DNA of 64,000 bases from Campanula takesimana. Lineage: Eukaryota; Streptophyta; Magnoliopsida; Asterales; Campanulaceae. A model generated the notes under the pieces. It saw only the letters and a list, made by a program, of their open reading frames with translations, made no database searches and was not told the DNA's origin. The stretch spans positions 578,474-642,473 of the forward strand of contig JAOWBW010000767.1 of the NCBI GenBank assembly GCA_026119855.1. The letters run 5' to 3'. Below, in pieces: positions 46,601 to 56,072 of the stretch (position 1 is its first letter; the number at the start of each line of letters is the position of its first letter). A program made the position numbers and the translations under genes.

Positions 46601-47174
46601 TCCACCGTGACTGATAATCCAGCACTTAATCCAACCCTACTGACTGGCATCGGCATGCTTTTAGAACAAACATTTCCACTATCTTCGATCTGCTTGATTG
46701 GAACTTCAGATGAAATCTCAACAGTTGTCCTCCTCTTCAAATTAACGTCACTAGTATTACCAGATAAACCCCCACAACTCGAAAAGCTGTTACATTCATT
46801 TTTCATTAACTTGAAGCTCCTAACAGGCAGTGGAGACGGAGTGTTCACCGAAATGTCCGAAAGAGGAACTCTCCCAATTCCAATAATAGAACCCGGATTT
46901 CCATTTCCATTCGCAACCCCATTTCTAAAACAACAAATTACCACAAATAAACAAAGTAAATTTCAACCTAAAAAGAAAGGGGGGGAAACAAAAATTGAAA
47001 GTAAGGGAGGATACGAAGGGCTTACTTGGGGAGAAATCGATCGAGGCTACCAGGGGTGGCGGCGTCACGGAGTCTTTTGCGGTCAAGAAGGGCCTTGGCA
47101 GCTTTAAAGTTTCGCGAAATTCGAGCCCTCTGCTCGTCGGATAATTCTCCTGTACAAACATTCTCTTTGTTCAT
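25647..47174 (-). CDS. SRS2: SRS2/UvrD-family 3'-5' DNA helicase
   Basis: Minus-strand gene of 29 exons; all junctions read GT-AG and all phases agree (3711 nt, 1236 residues). Exons from the 5' end: 47174-47026, 46924-45985, 45885-45844, 45602-45439, 44780-44582, 39946-39890, 39817-39712, 39550-39417, 39286-39212, 39023-38898, 38812-38681, 38574-38491, 38397-38284, 38190-38090, 36594-36528, 35788-35738, 34514-34437, 32389-32180, 32066-32028, 31951-31880, 31785-31699, 31618-31562, 30459-30254, 30143-30050, 28187-28137, 27875-27813, 27690-27631, 26651-26589, 25736-25647. Superfamily 1A motifs: Walker A GPGSGKT (358-364), DEFQD (567-571), VGDEDQ (592-597), SKGLEW (944-949), YVAMTRAR (987-994). 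The N-terminal 340 residues are low-complexity. Arabidopsis SRS2 unwinds recombination intermediates; the same role is inferred. The protein is somewhat longer than I remember the Arabidopsis one. Long introns are swollen by transposons. Confidence 0.95.
25869..26005. mobile_element. Small Stowaway-like MITE in the last SRS2 intron
   Basis: GTCCCTCCGTCCCAACATTAATG at the left pairs with CATTCATTTTGAGACGGAGAAAGTA at the right, about 137 bp. Its right-hand TA is shared with the adjoining element at 26004. Confidence 0.7.
26004..26560. mobile_element. Tc1/mariner-type (pogo/Emigrant-like) non-autonomous element
   Basis: The left end TACATTAGAAACTCTTTAGA and the inverted right end TACAGTAAAAACTCTATAAA match over the terminal 20 bp. 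Inner GGTCCCGA blocks also pair. About 557 bp, TA at both ends, no transposase frame. It lies in the last intron of SRS2. Confidence 0.7.
27050..27223. mobile_element. Stowaway-like MITE in SRS2 intron 27
   Basis: TACTCCCTCCGTTTCAAAAT at the left and ATTTTGGGATGGAGAGAGAGAGTA at the right, about 174 bp. Confidence 0.75.
27327..27557. mobile_element. Stowaway-like MITE in SRS2 intron 27
   Basis: TACTCCCTCTATCCCGGAATAAATG pairs with CATTTATTCTGAGACAGACAGAGGGAGTA, about 231 bp. It ends 74 bp from exon 27. Confidence 0.8.
28190..30049. other. SRS2 intron 24, no separate gene seen
   Basis: A 1.86-kb intron between exons 24 and 25. AT-rich, with a short direct repeat of TTACTTTTTCCCCAAGGAAAAATG (about 29390 and 29475). 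The frame at 29188-29556 has no motif. Nothing else could be supported. Confidence 0.6.
32390..33510. other. SRS2 intron 17, left part, no gene seen
   Basis: About 1.1 kb of intron without coding or repeat signature apart from general AT richness. It continues into a nested MITE at 33512. Confidence 0.55.
33512..34328. mobile_element. Stowaway-like MITE interrupted by an hAT-like element
   Basis: The left terminus TACTCCCTCCATTCCACTCA (33512) and right terminus GAGACGGATAGAGGGAG (ending 34326) belong to one MITE. It is interrupted at 33530-34160; rejoined, the MITE would be only about 180 bp. Confidence 0.7.
33530..34160. mobile_element. hAT-like non-autonomous element nested in the MITE
   Basis: The terminal inverted repeats CATAGTTATAAAT and ATTTATAACTATG are perfect over 13 bp. 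They are flanked by a perfect 8-bp duplication ATTCCACT (33522-33529 and 34161-34168), the hAT size. Both subterminal regions are packed with ACCGG/CCGGT-containing words (about 33560-33630 and 33985-34140). No transposase is present. Confidence 0.8.
34630..34937. mobile_element. Stowaway-like MITE in SRS2 intron 16
   Basis: TACTCTCTATGTCCCAATTTGA and the inverted AAATTGGGACGGACAGAGGGAGTA, about 308 bp with TA at both ends. Confidence 0.85.
35053..35270. mobile_element. Stowaway-like MITE in SRS2 intron 16
   Basis: TACTCTCTTCGTCCTATTTATATTG pairs with CAATATAAGTGGGACAGAGGGTGTA, about 218 bp. Inner blocks TTTGACTT and AAGTCAAC also pair. Confidence 0.8.
36273..36426. repeat. Microsatellites in SRS2 intron 15 side
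   Basis: A (TC)n run at about 36283-36304, then AAT/AAC triplets at 36373-36402 and (AAG)n at 36405-36426. A frame across them encodes only low-complexity residues and is not a gene. Confidence 0.85.
36600..38085. other. SRS2 intron 14, one MITE, otherwise nothing
   Basis: Apart from the MITE at 37229-37475 I see no gene or element in this intron. Confidence 0.55.
37229..37475. mobile_element. Stowaway MITE in SRS2 intron 14
   Basis: TA CTCCCTCCATCCCAGACTAA at the left and TTAGTCAGGATGGAGGGAG TA at the right, 247 bp. An internal direct copy of CCAGACTAAGGTTCTTA is present near its left end. Confidence 0.9.
39598..39680. mobile_element. Very short palindromic MITE in SRS2 intron 7
   Basis: About 83 bp and almost a single hairpin: CCTCCGTCCCAAAATGAATG to CATTTAGGGACGGAGG with GAAATTGCTCTTGATCAAGAGCAATTTC between. 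It begins about 48 bp before exon 8. Confidence 0.85.
40000..41007. other. SRS2 intron 5, left part, no gene seen
   Basis: About 1 kb of intron with no coding similarity or terminal repeats that I can support. Confidence 0.5.
41013..41210 (-). repeat. TRIM-like short LTR, inverted copy
   Basis: Reads TGTAACGACCCGAACCC to GGGATACTACA on the plus strand, the reverse complement of 43491-43688 with few differences by eye. Confidence 0.85.
41406..43305 (+). repeat. Gypsy LTR inside the chimera, with minisatellite
   Basis: 1900 bp from TGTAATACCCCGAAAATT to AAAATTCGGGTCGTTACA, preceded by a polypurine tract. At 42625-42780 it holds about six imperfect copies of a 24-26 bp unit close to GTCACGGGTGTATACGTGATA. 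The last 14 bp TTCGGGTCGTTACA are identical to the end of the short LTR at 43688. Confidence 0.75.
43491..43688 (+). repeat. TRIM-like short LTR, direct copy
   Basis: TGTAGTATCCCACATCG to TTCGGGTCGTTACA, preceded by GGTGGGGAGG as polypurine tract and followed by the ATAAC duplication. Confidence 0.85.
44107..44392. mobile_element. Stowaway MITE in SRS2 intron 5
   Basis: TA CTCCCTCCGTCCAGCACAAG at the left and CTTGTGCTAGGACGGAGGGAG TA at the right, 286 bp. It lies 190 bp from exon 5. Confidence 0.9.
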
Positions 47175-47395
47175 CGTCGGATGAATAGATATACGAAATC
47201 TGAGCTCCGGTCAGTTACCAAATCGGAGAAATTGACACATTGAGTGAACCCTAGAACTATATTATTGACATGGCCGTTGAAGTTGCGTACAGCGAAAGCT
47301 CATTCGAGGAGAGAGCTGTGCTTCAGTCATTTATTTCCCTCCAGCATTGTGTTTGAAATTGCGGTTCACGGATCAAGTCGACAAGCTCAGTAAAA

Positions 47396-48379
47396 GAGTT
47401 TATTGCAAAATTGACGTGCATATTTTCATTTTTTTTCAATTTGACTAGCGAACTTTGGAAACATCAAATGTGGTTTGCGCACTATCATTTTCTAAATCTC
47501 GAGACGACTTTTTTAACACCCGTTAAAAAACTTAACGGGACACTCTGTATAGGGGGTAAAAGTGTAAAGAATAAAAATGCAATTCAACTTGGTAATGGGT
47601 AAGAGAGATGCCGGAATTGGGAATGAATTTAGACCGGCACTTGAAGTGGTCGGCCTTGGTGTGTGATGAGGGCGGCCAAAGATTGTCATGGTGGAGCTCG
47701 AAGAAGAACTCACGGAGTTAGGGAATTAACGTCGGAGCTTGGGAAGATGACCGGACTGAGACTTGCCGTCGTCGATGACCGGAGGAGGGGGCGCTAGATC
47801 TGGTGTTGATGGTGGGTGCGTATGGGTGAGAACGGCGCAAAAGAAAGCTGGCAGATCTGGAATGGAATAACGGAACTAGTGATTATCGCCTGAATCGAGG
47901 AAGCCGGCGAGCCGCTCGCCGTGGTGTCACCGGCGACTGCAAAAATTGTCGGAGTAGACAGAGGCGACCATTGTCGCGTTTCAGGGCCGATGATTGTGTT
48001 TTCGCGTCGGTTGAATCGTTTTGGAGAGGGGAACTCGTTTTCGCGTTGATTGAGAGGTAGATCTGGAGAGGGGGACTCGTTTTCCTGTGTTTCGGTTACC
48101 TTCTTCCCCTACCCTCCATGGATTCCGGCGACCGAAGGGTTTGCGGCTCATTTCTTCTTCCTCTCGCGTTTCAGTAACATGATTTAGGACTTTAAGTTTA
48201 TTTTTTTACACTTTTACCCCCTATATAGAGTGTCCCGTTATGTTTTTTAACGGGTGTTAAAAAAATCGTCTCAAAATTTTGAAAATGAAAGTACGCAAAC
48301 CACATTTGACGTTTCCAAAGTTTGCGAGTCAAATTGAAAAAAACTGAAAGTACGCGTGTCAGTTTTGCAATAAACTTCT
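47396..48379. mobile_element. Mutator-like long-TIR element with GC-rich filler (Pack-MULE candidate)
   Basis: Arms of about 170 bp are inverted copies. The left runs TTTATTGCAAAATTGACGTG to GGGGGTAAAAGTGTAAA; the right runs TTACACTTTTACCCCC to CAGTTTTGCAATAAA. The 600-bp interior (about 47590-48180) is clearly more GC-rich than the surroundings, with words such as GCCGGCGAGCCGCTCGCC. This is the habit of Pack-MULEs that capture gene pieces. I recognise no protein in it. No clean 9-bp duplication was found. It lies about 220 bp upstream of the SRS2 start. Confidence 0.65.
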
Positions 48380-48806
48380 TAGTAAAGGCCCGCCTCGGTT
48401 GGGCTCGACCCATGGTTTATGGGGCTGAGCTCATATTGCAATTGATTTTAGGAGTACTTTATCTTGTTGGGCCATCATTCATTTTTCGTGTGAACCATTG
48501 CCTCAAAGTTAACTAAATGGATGAAAAATATAACGAGCTTCTTTGAAAAATTGCATTATTCACTTTGGAAATTCAGTAATTTCCCTTTTACAATTATTTC
48601 ATTAATAAATTCACAATTTCTCTATTTATTTTTTTATAAATGAACATTGTGTGTATATAAAATCACTAGGCGTCAAATAAATTAATTACCTTCATCTTCG
48701 TCTCAAGCCAAACTCAGATGAAAAAACAAGATTCAAGAAAATATACACCAACGCCCCACTCCTCTACCACCATCCTCCACAGTCATCTACATCACTAACT
48801 TCTTTG

Positions 48807-49099
48807 CAGTTTCAGCTTCCCCAAATTGGTAAAGAGCTCAAACACCAAAATTCTTCTGTGATTCTTGGCATGACCCCCGCTAGTGGCACCGGTGTAACAC
48901 CACCTTCACCCACATCAGTCGCAACTAATCCTATAAATTATGCTTCTACTCCACCTCTCTCTCCAATAGCCATGTTCTAAAACTATCTCACCCACGCTGA
49001 TCGTCCAATTGATTCTGACCACTCTTCACTTGCACTTGCTCTGGTCAACCACCTCCTACAATCAACCACTTTAAAATGGGGTGGGGGAAATGTTTCTTA
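48807..49099 (+). pseudogene. Unrecognised decayed coding-like fragment
   Basis: A frame of about 97 codons with protein-like composition is broken only by one TAA at about 48977. Sections include TPASGTGVTPPSPTSVATNP and HADRPIDSDHSSLALALVNH. I do not recognise the family. There is no start or splice context, and a Helitron-like end and a Copia insertion follow within 100 bp. It may be a captured or retroposed gene piece. Confidence 0.25.
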
Positions 49100-49160
49100 A
49101 TAAAGAGAATCAAGTTACATTAAACGCCTCCTCAAAATATTTTGGGGTTTTCGTTGATTA

Positions 49161-49195
49161 CTAGTGTTACACCCGTGCGATGCACAGGATGTTAC
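49161..49195 (-). mobile_element. Helitron-like 3' terminus
   Basis: On the minus strand a GC hairpin CCTGTGCATCGCACGG is followed after a short spacer by CTAG and then T. This is the 3' end structure of plant Helitrons. The body would extend to higher coordinates and is interrupted by Copia-C at 49199. No Rep/helicase is seen. Confidence 0.45.
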
Positions 49196-49198
49196 TAA

Positions 49199-49716
49199 TG
49201 TTGGAATAATTTAGAGATCTCAGATGAATAATAGAACACATAATAAATAAATTACGTACCCGAATTCGTCATCTCGTTGAACTAGGCGGAAGTGATAATT
49301 TGAACAAGAACGAGAACGGAGATGGCTACTAGATCTTCTTTCCCTACTCTTCGCTATGGACGATGGCTTAATGGAATAACCAATATATATAGGCCCAGGG
49401 TTTTAGAGTGGGAAATGGACCTAGCAATTCTTTTCCTTTAAGGAAACTAATAACCATGTTCCATAAGGACTTTAATATCCGTATTCAATAGGAACTCCAA
49501 TTTGTATCCTTTCCATCACGGACTCAAATTGGGTCAAAGCCTACACTTAAATACAACACACATCATACAATAAAGTGTGCACAAGCCCATAAATAGACCA
49601 TATTAGCAATTGAGCTTATCGTGCATTGTTCTACTCAATAGGACTATAATGGTTAACCCGTTTTATTAAAACAAAATAATTCACAATTAATGGTAAGCCC
49701 AAATAAAAGTCTAACA
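49199..49716 (-). repeat. Copia-C 3' LTR
   Basis: 518 bp with TG and CA ends. It begins 5 bp after ACTAA, the putative target duplication whose partner is not identifiable. Confidence 0.75.
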
Positions 49717-49727
49717 ATCTCCCACTT

Positions 49728-52700
49728 GGGCAACATTAATTGGAACCAATGATTTAAAAAACATTTAGCTTTTAAAAACGACTCTCGGGTCAACGACAAG
49801 TTTCAATGTGACCACAGTTTAAAAATATATAGTCCAAGAACAACACTTTAATGTTAAGCTCATTCCGGTCCAATAAACCTCCTAGTAACGAATCATGGCA
49901 ACCATTACGTCATTTAAGGATGCAACTCCGATCCATGATCACAAGACTAAAAGATCTATCGACATGGAATTAGATGTAGTAGTGTAGCAATGAAAATAGT
50001 CACCAAATATGATCTTATTAAAACTACTTTCATTATCGGTACACATCATGATTTCTTTAAATGCTTGGTACACTATAAGCGGAAATCATCCGACTTCCCA
50101 TGAAGTCAATATGTCTCATATTCTCAATGATATCAATGAGACATATAACAATATTGAAAGAATCTATACTCAAGAATGATATCAAATCTTGAGTTCCTTC
50201 ATAACTTGACATGCAACTCAATGTGCATAAACCATGTCAAAAGTAATATGCACAAAAGAATCAATTAACTTTTTATGAAGTTGATATGTCTTGAATGCCC
50301 AAATGATATCAAGAACAAGGCATATAACTATTCAGAAATAATCAATACTTGAGTTCGATATCAAGTCTCAAGTTCTTTCATACATAATGATGTAAAAACA
50401 ATATACACAATTACATCTCAAAGTCAAATGTGTAAAAATATAACAAGTGACATCAACAATGTATAGCAAACAAGTTATTTGTTTTCGAAAATAGGTAGAT
50501 GACATGTTGAGAAACTCCCACTAACCAAGTGCATCAAAGGACTTATAAAATACTCATACTAGCAATGTGTTTCCCTAACACAATGAGTTGCATCCCCTTG
50601 GTTAATAGATTAACTAGTAGCAACATTGTTGTAATGATAATTATATATACCACAAAAGGTCATTATCATCTATTAAAGTATTCCTCGATTTATGCATTTA
50701 AAATGAATGCTCAAGCAAAAGATCAATGCAAAATCTATGAGGAAACTAACAAATAATAAGATTTGTCACTATAAATCCAAGAAATATTAGCAAGCAAGCA
50801 AGTTATTGGCATATAGAACAAGGACAATAAAGGCACTCTCACTAGACTTGAGATATATGCAATAATCAATGTTGGTCTTAATAAGTCCTCAAAAAGTGGG
50901 GTTTAAACAAATTTCCAGTACCCTATCTGAAAAACTAGAGTGTTTAAAGGTATATATGAGGTCTTATAAACATGAATATTATGTATGCATCAATTACCAT
51001 CCTTTTGATCTATAGGTATGGTTTCAACATTCAAAACCTCTATATGAATAGCCAATAAGAAAACAATCTTGATACACACTTGGTGAAGCAATAAGACATG
51101 ATTGTAATAAAGGAAATAATAGATTGAAAACATGTAAAATAAATGTTTATTACAAATCTATCCTTCACTTAACTAAAAAAAAATAGGTTTCAACTTGGTA
51201 GTGTGGAATAAAGAAGAACAAGAGCATCAATCACATGATTCGTATATTTCATGAACAAGGAATCAAAATTATGTGACTCTTCTATGTCCATTCTTTTAAA
51301 ATACGTTAGTATGCTGGACAAATGAAATATCGAGATTGCCAAGGCCAAAAAGATTGTAGGTGAACTATATGAGGAACACAATCCCAAGCACCAATCGCAC
51401 TACTATAGGCAAGCACATAAATACATGTACTAGTAGTTAACATCCAATAATATCAAATATGAGACAACTATATTATACTCAATAGAAAACACACATATAT
51501 ATCATCAATGTGAGACAATCCTTAAAATAATTATTAGGTGAAAAATGAGCGATTTTCTTGCAATAAGGCTCAAGCAATTAGACTAAACCAATTAGACATA
51601 AACTCCTCATGTCATAAGCATTTAGCTCACATTAGGGATCAACAAGTTTACCTATACATAGAACCAAAATAATGTCCATGTAATATAAACGACACATTAT
51701 ATGCCTTATTTCCTTCTTTTATACTACAAAATAGTTAAAATCATTAACTCTAATCAAGAAGGAATAAGTACAGTGTGTAAGTTATTTACACCAAAAACAA
51801 ATCACACACGTAATGTTCCATAAATCAAGGAAGAAATAATCAAGAATAGACTCAAAGCGAAATGAGTCACAACTAAGGAAGTTTCGGTATGTTATAACAA
51901 TTTCTCCTTTGGGATGAAATTGTCACAAGTACTTAGTTCTTTCAAAATAAAGCAAAATATGGTAACATGCTAACTTCAAGAAGTCTACACCTTTGGGTTG
52001 ATAGACATTTTAGGCTAGCACACCGATAACTTTATGATTCATTTTCTTCTTCAAAAGAGTAATCAATAATGATCTACTAGATAGACAAATGAGACATAAA
52101 TCAAAGAGTGACTTGAAACACAATAAGTTACATAAAATTGAAACACTTATTACGTTATAACAATATCCCCTTTGGGTAGAGATTGTCATAAGCTACAAGC
52201 ATCTCTATATAAAGCTAACAATGAGAACACACTAATTTCAAGAAGTCCACACCTTTGGCTTCATGAACTCTCTAGACTAGTATGGCTCTAACTTTCTTTG
52301 ATTCACACATCTTATTGTTCTATGTCAGTAATCACAACCAACGATAACCCCTTTTGGGCAGGCAATCGTAAGTTGCAATCAATGATCTCACCGCACCTAA
52401 ATTATGAGAAAAACAATATTTAACAAGTTACAACGAATGGGTCACTTTGGCAACAAACATTCAATCTTAGCTCGTAAACATTCTCAATGCGGCCAAAGAT
52501 GTAGCTAGTAAGGTCCCAAGATCTATTAAAGTACACTATGATCATTATATAACCATTTAGGAACATCACAATTCAAGTTTTACAATCTTGCATACAAATA
52601 ATAACATGCATTAATATGAGAATTTATTTTAACCAAAATGAAATAATATGGTTCAAGTTATATATCTCATATCATGTATGTTGTACACAATAATTAAATT

Positions 52701-53431
52701 ACTATTGCAATATTAGCAAATGCAATAAAACAATGTAATAGGTTATTGACTTAAGATGGGCATAAAATTTATATGGCATTAACAAATTTACAGTAGCACA
52801 ATATATCGATGATATTTTTAATTAGTGCAAAAATTGTATGTTGTATTTTAGGGAGAAGGTGTAGGAAGTCAAAATCCTACAACCCTAAAAAAAAACATTA
52901 GAACAAAATATTTAGCCCATAAACATTAAAGGATCCATATTGGTAGAAATATTTTCACGCAATCAAAATTATGGTAAAATCTAACCATATAAAGAAGCCC
53001 TAGATCACCGAGGAAATATATTAACTTTGAGATTTTCTTTCAAAAATCAAACCCCATAATGCACCTTAAATTTTGAAATAATATTGAAGGAAAGAAAATT
53101 ATAGGGGAACATAACTTTATAAACAAACCCAAAAATTTGAGAAATTATATTTTTGGAGAAAGCGTTTATATAATCACCCTAAAATCCATGAAACATAATT
53201 GTCTCCATACCTATAAGTAGACTCAAACTTATAATCCATCAAATTATTAAGGCATGCATGTTTATAGGAAGAATCAAGCCTATAATGAATCAATTTATGA
53301 AAGCCTTTATAAAACTAAACTCTATAATCAAGTAACATATAAAGGCAGTAATATAGGAAAAACAAAGCTTGCAGTAAATCAATGTTGGCTAGGAACATTG
53401 ACTCCGAGCACTTTAGCAAGAACTCTATGAC

Positions 53432-53462
<31 letters not shown>

Positions 53463-53933
53463 TGGTCCAAAATAGCAATTCATCATAAAACCATCAAGAA
53501 AATGAGTCTCTAAGGGAGAGAACGCACTTAAACCTTCCAAGCAAGGATTGAACTTCTCAGAATGATAACAATGTTTAAGACCATCTAGATTGTAATTTGA
53601 TTTCTCACAGTAAAAACAAAAGTGAGTTATACGGCTAAGGTTTGAGTAAACATAAAACAATTTCGATGGATAATGACATTAAAATCATTACAATTTAGGG
53701 AAAATCTCTATTATGAAAATTGTAAAACCAAACCATAAAATTCATCAAAATATAAGGATGTACATAACTATAGGTGAAATATAACTTTATAAGCCATCCA
53801 CAGTTATAAAACAAATTGTCCATGCAAAACAGCCAACAATATAAGGATGAGTTGTTTTACGCAATTATGTTTATTTAATTAAACATAATGTTTTAGTGCC
53901 TTTATGATCATGATGGCAATTATAATATTATTG
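49728..53933. other. Copia-C interior, no genes
   Basis: 4.2 kb of AT-rich sequence with only short meaningless frames. A (AT)n run lies at about 53433-53457. Segments with ATAACAATATCCCCTTTGGG or close variants recur near 51897, 52160 and 52345, which suggests decayed internal tandem repeats. Confidence 0.6.
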
Positions 53934-53941
53934 CATATATG

Positions 53942-54867
53942 TAGAGCTGTCAATACGGGCTGGCGGGCCAGGTTGGGCCCAACCCACCACAGCCCACCTT
54001 CAAATGGGGCGGGGCGGGCTGGCCCAAATTCTTGGCGGGCTGAGAAAATGCCAACCCAACCCACCCCACCTTGGGTTAGCGGGCCAAGAGCCCAAATGTT
54101 CCGGTTCACCATTAACCACCACAACACACCGCCACCTCCACCACGCTGCCGCCACCACCTCCACCACGCTGCCGCTGCCGCCACCGCCACCATTGCTACA
54201 GTCTACAGATCACCTTAACACATAGATCTGCACACATACAAACATGGATACACACACACACACACACGAACACACAGACACACACAACACACAGACACAC
54301 GAACACACACAACACCCGAACACACACACATAGATATGCACACATACAAACACACACACACACATAGATGCACAAGATCACATAGAACATAAAAAAAAGA
54401 CTGGGAAAGAGACCAAGAAAAGAAAGGAGAGAAAGAGAGAGAGAGAAGAGAGAGAGAGAGGAGAGATAGATGATGAGAGATGGATACTTAACTGGAAAGG
54501 TCGTAGGGGGCAACGAGATCGGCGGTGGCGACATGAACGGCGGTGGCTGGGAGCGGGGGCGGTGGAGGGCTGCGGTGCGGTGGCTGGGAGCGGGGGCGTA
54601 TGAACACGAGAGAAAGAGTGGCAGAGTGTGAGTGTGAATGAAATTGAAAAGAGGGGAGGGGGTTTTTGTTGTTTATGGAAAATCAAAAAAAAAAAAAGTG
54701 GTTGGCCCGCCCCGGCCCGGCCCCAAAACCGCTTTGGCCCGTGGCCCAAATGCGCTAGCCCAAATTGGCCCACTTGTATTTGGGTTGGTATATTTAAGGC
54801 CCAACCAACCCTTTTTCCATGACGGGCCGGGCCAGGCCAACGGGCTCAGCCCAAATTGACGGCTCTA
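53942..54867. mobile_element. hAT-like non-autonomous element with microsatellites
   Basis: The termini TAGAGCTGTCAAT and ATTGACGGCTCTA are inverted copies, a pattern typical of plant hAT MITEs. The flanking 8 bp (CATATATG and CATACAGG) match only in part. GGGC/GCCC-rich subterminal stretches occur on both sides. The interior holds (CA)n at 54247-54370 and (GA)n at 54425-54470. Frames here encode only low-complexity residues. Confidence 0.75.
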
Positions 54868-54940
54868 CATACAGGACACCTTAGACAGGAATCAAGTTAT
54901 TACCAAAATAACAAATTGAATGCTACAACAGCAAACAATT

Positions 54941-55134
54941 TAACCATGTTCCATAAGGACTTTAATATCCTTATTCAATAGGAACTCCAATTTGTATCAT
55001 TTCCATCACGGACTCAAATTGGGTCAATGCCTACACTTAAATACAACTCACATCATACAATAAAGTGTGCACAAGCCCATAAATAGACCATATTAGCAAT
55101 TGGGCTTATCGTGCATTGTTCTACTCAATAGGAC
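54941..55134 (-). repeat. Copia-C second LTR, truncated
   Basis: Matches 49451-49645 nearly base for base. Its inner part is missing, and its outer part is cut by insertion of the Copia-D-type LTR at 55135. Confidence 0.8.
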
Positions 55135-55414
55135 TGTTAGTAAATCAGATCCAAGAGATAGCAAATAATGAACACAAATCAACACAGAATATACATGGTT
55201 CACCAATCTCTATTGGCTACCTCCACGGGCAAAGGAAAACAAATATTATTATGGCGGAGAAACAATTACATGAGGATAATCACACTAATCTATGTTTGCA
55301 TGAACTTTGATCACAAAGTTCTCAGCTATGCAAATCCTAGATCTAGAATCACTGATCTCTCTCTCCATGTCAATTGAATCACGCACAGAAAAATACTAGT
55401 TTATGGCTAGTATT
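55135..55414 (-). repeat. Inverted, older LTR fragment of the Copia-D family
   Basis: Starts TGTTAGTAAATCAGATC, the reverse complement of the 3' end of the Copia-D LTR, and matches its terminal 250 bp with many differences. It stops where the first direct Copia-D LTR begins (55415). It most likely is an older minus-strand LTR into which the array element inserted. It lacks the CTCCCTCCGTCC segment of the younger LTRs. Confidence 0.7.
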
Positions 55415-56013
55415 TGTTAAGTTTAATGCCTTTGAATTTGGGGTCGCCTAAATTTAGTGATTAATTAACAAGTTCGTAATTCCGAGACAGAAGGAGTAAA
55501 GAAAAAAAAATGGCATGGTTTATGCGGCCCCTTGAGGGGCTCGCATAAAATCACTGTAACTCATGCCAAAGAAGTTGCCTAGGAGTTGACTTTTGAAGTG
55601 GGCTGGCACAATTGGTGTTGTGGGCTGGCAATGGGCTTTTGTCGAGGAACCCTTAGTCAACATAGAAAGGAATTAAGTTTCCTTATACAATTGGAATTAG
55701 TATTAGGAGGATAGTATACGTATTATATACTCCCTCCGTCCTAATTTAATTCAGTACCTTATTTTATTCAGAAAGTGAGAGAGATCAATAATTCTAGATC
55801 TAGGGTTTTGCATAGCTAGGAACTTTGTGATCAAAGTTCATGCAAACATAGATTAGTGTGATCATATTCTTGTAATTGTTTCTCCGCCATAATAATATAT
55901 GTTTCCCTTTGCCCGTGGAGTAGCCAATAGAGATTGGTGAACCACGTAAATTCTGTCTTGTTATTTCTTGTATTAATTATTATTTTCTATCTCTTGGGTC
56001 TGATTTACTAACA
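55415..56013 (+). repeat. Copia-D LTR 1
   Basis: 599 bp, TGTTAAGTTTAATGCC to GATTTACTAACA. At about 55727 it contains TATACTCCCTCCGTCCTAAT, one end of a Stowaway MITE without the other end. Confidence 0.93.
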
Positions 56014-56015
56014 AG

Positions 56016-56031
56016 TGGCACCAGAGCCTGG
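56016..56031 (+). other. Copia-D primer-binding region (variant)
   Basis: TGGCACCAGAGCCTGG lies two bases after the LTR. It resembles the methionine-type site TGGTATCAGAGCCTGG with two T-to-C changes. The same variant follows all four LTRs, so it is ancestral. Confidence 0.7.
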
Positions 56032-56072
56032 TTAGTCAAGAAAGATCAGGGCATTCCGCTGTGGTAGAAGAT

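Larger units (their letters stand above)
49199..55134 (-). mobile_element. Copia-C, non-coding LTR element (LARD-like)
   Basis: The left LTR is 49199-49716 (TGTTGGAATAATTT to AAGTCTAACA), followed on the minus side by the tract AAGTGGGAGAT, so the element reads on the minus strand. A second, truncated LTR copy lies at 54941-55134; it matches 49451-49645 closely. The interior of about 5.2 kb has no gag or pol similarity. It contains loosely repeated pieces such as CCTTTGGGWWGA followed by TTGTCA. It is interrupted by an hAT-like element (53942-54867), and its right LTR is cut by an inverted Copia-D LTR at 55135. Confidence 0.7.

Noticed and set aside
54196..54534. Frame rich in Cys, Val and Ser
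   Set aside because: It is a translation of (CA)n and (GA)n microsatellites inside an hAT-like element.
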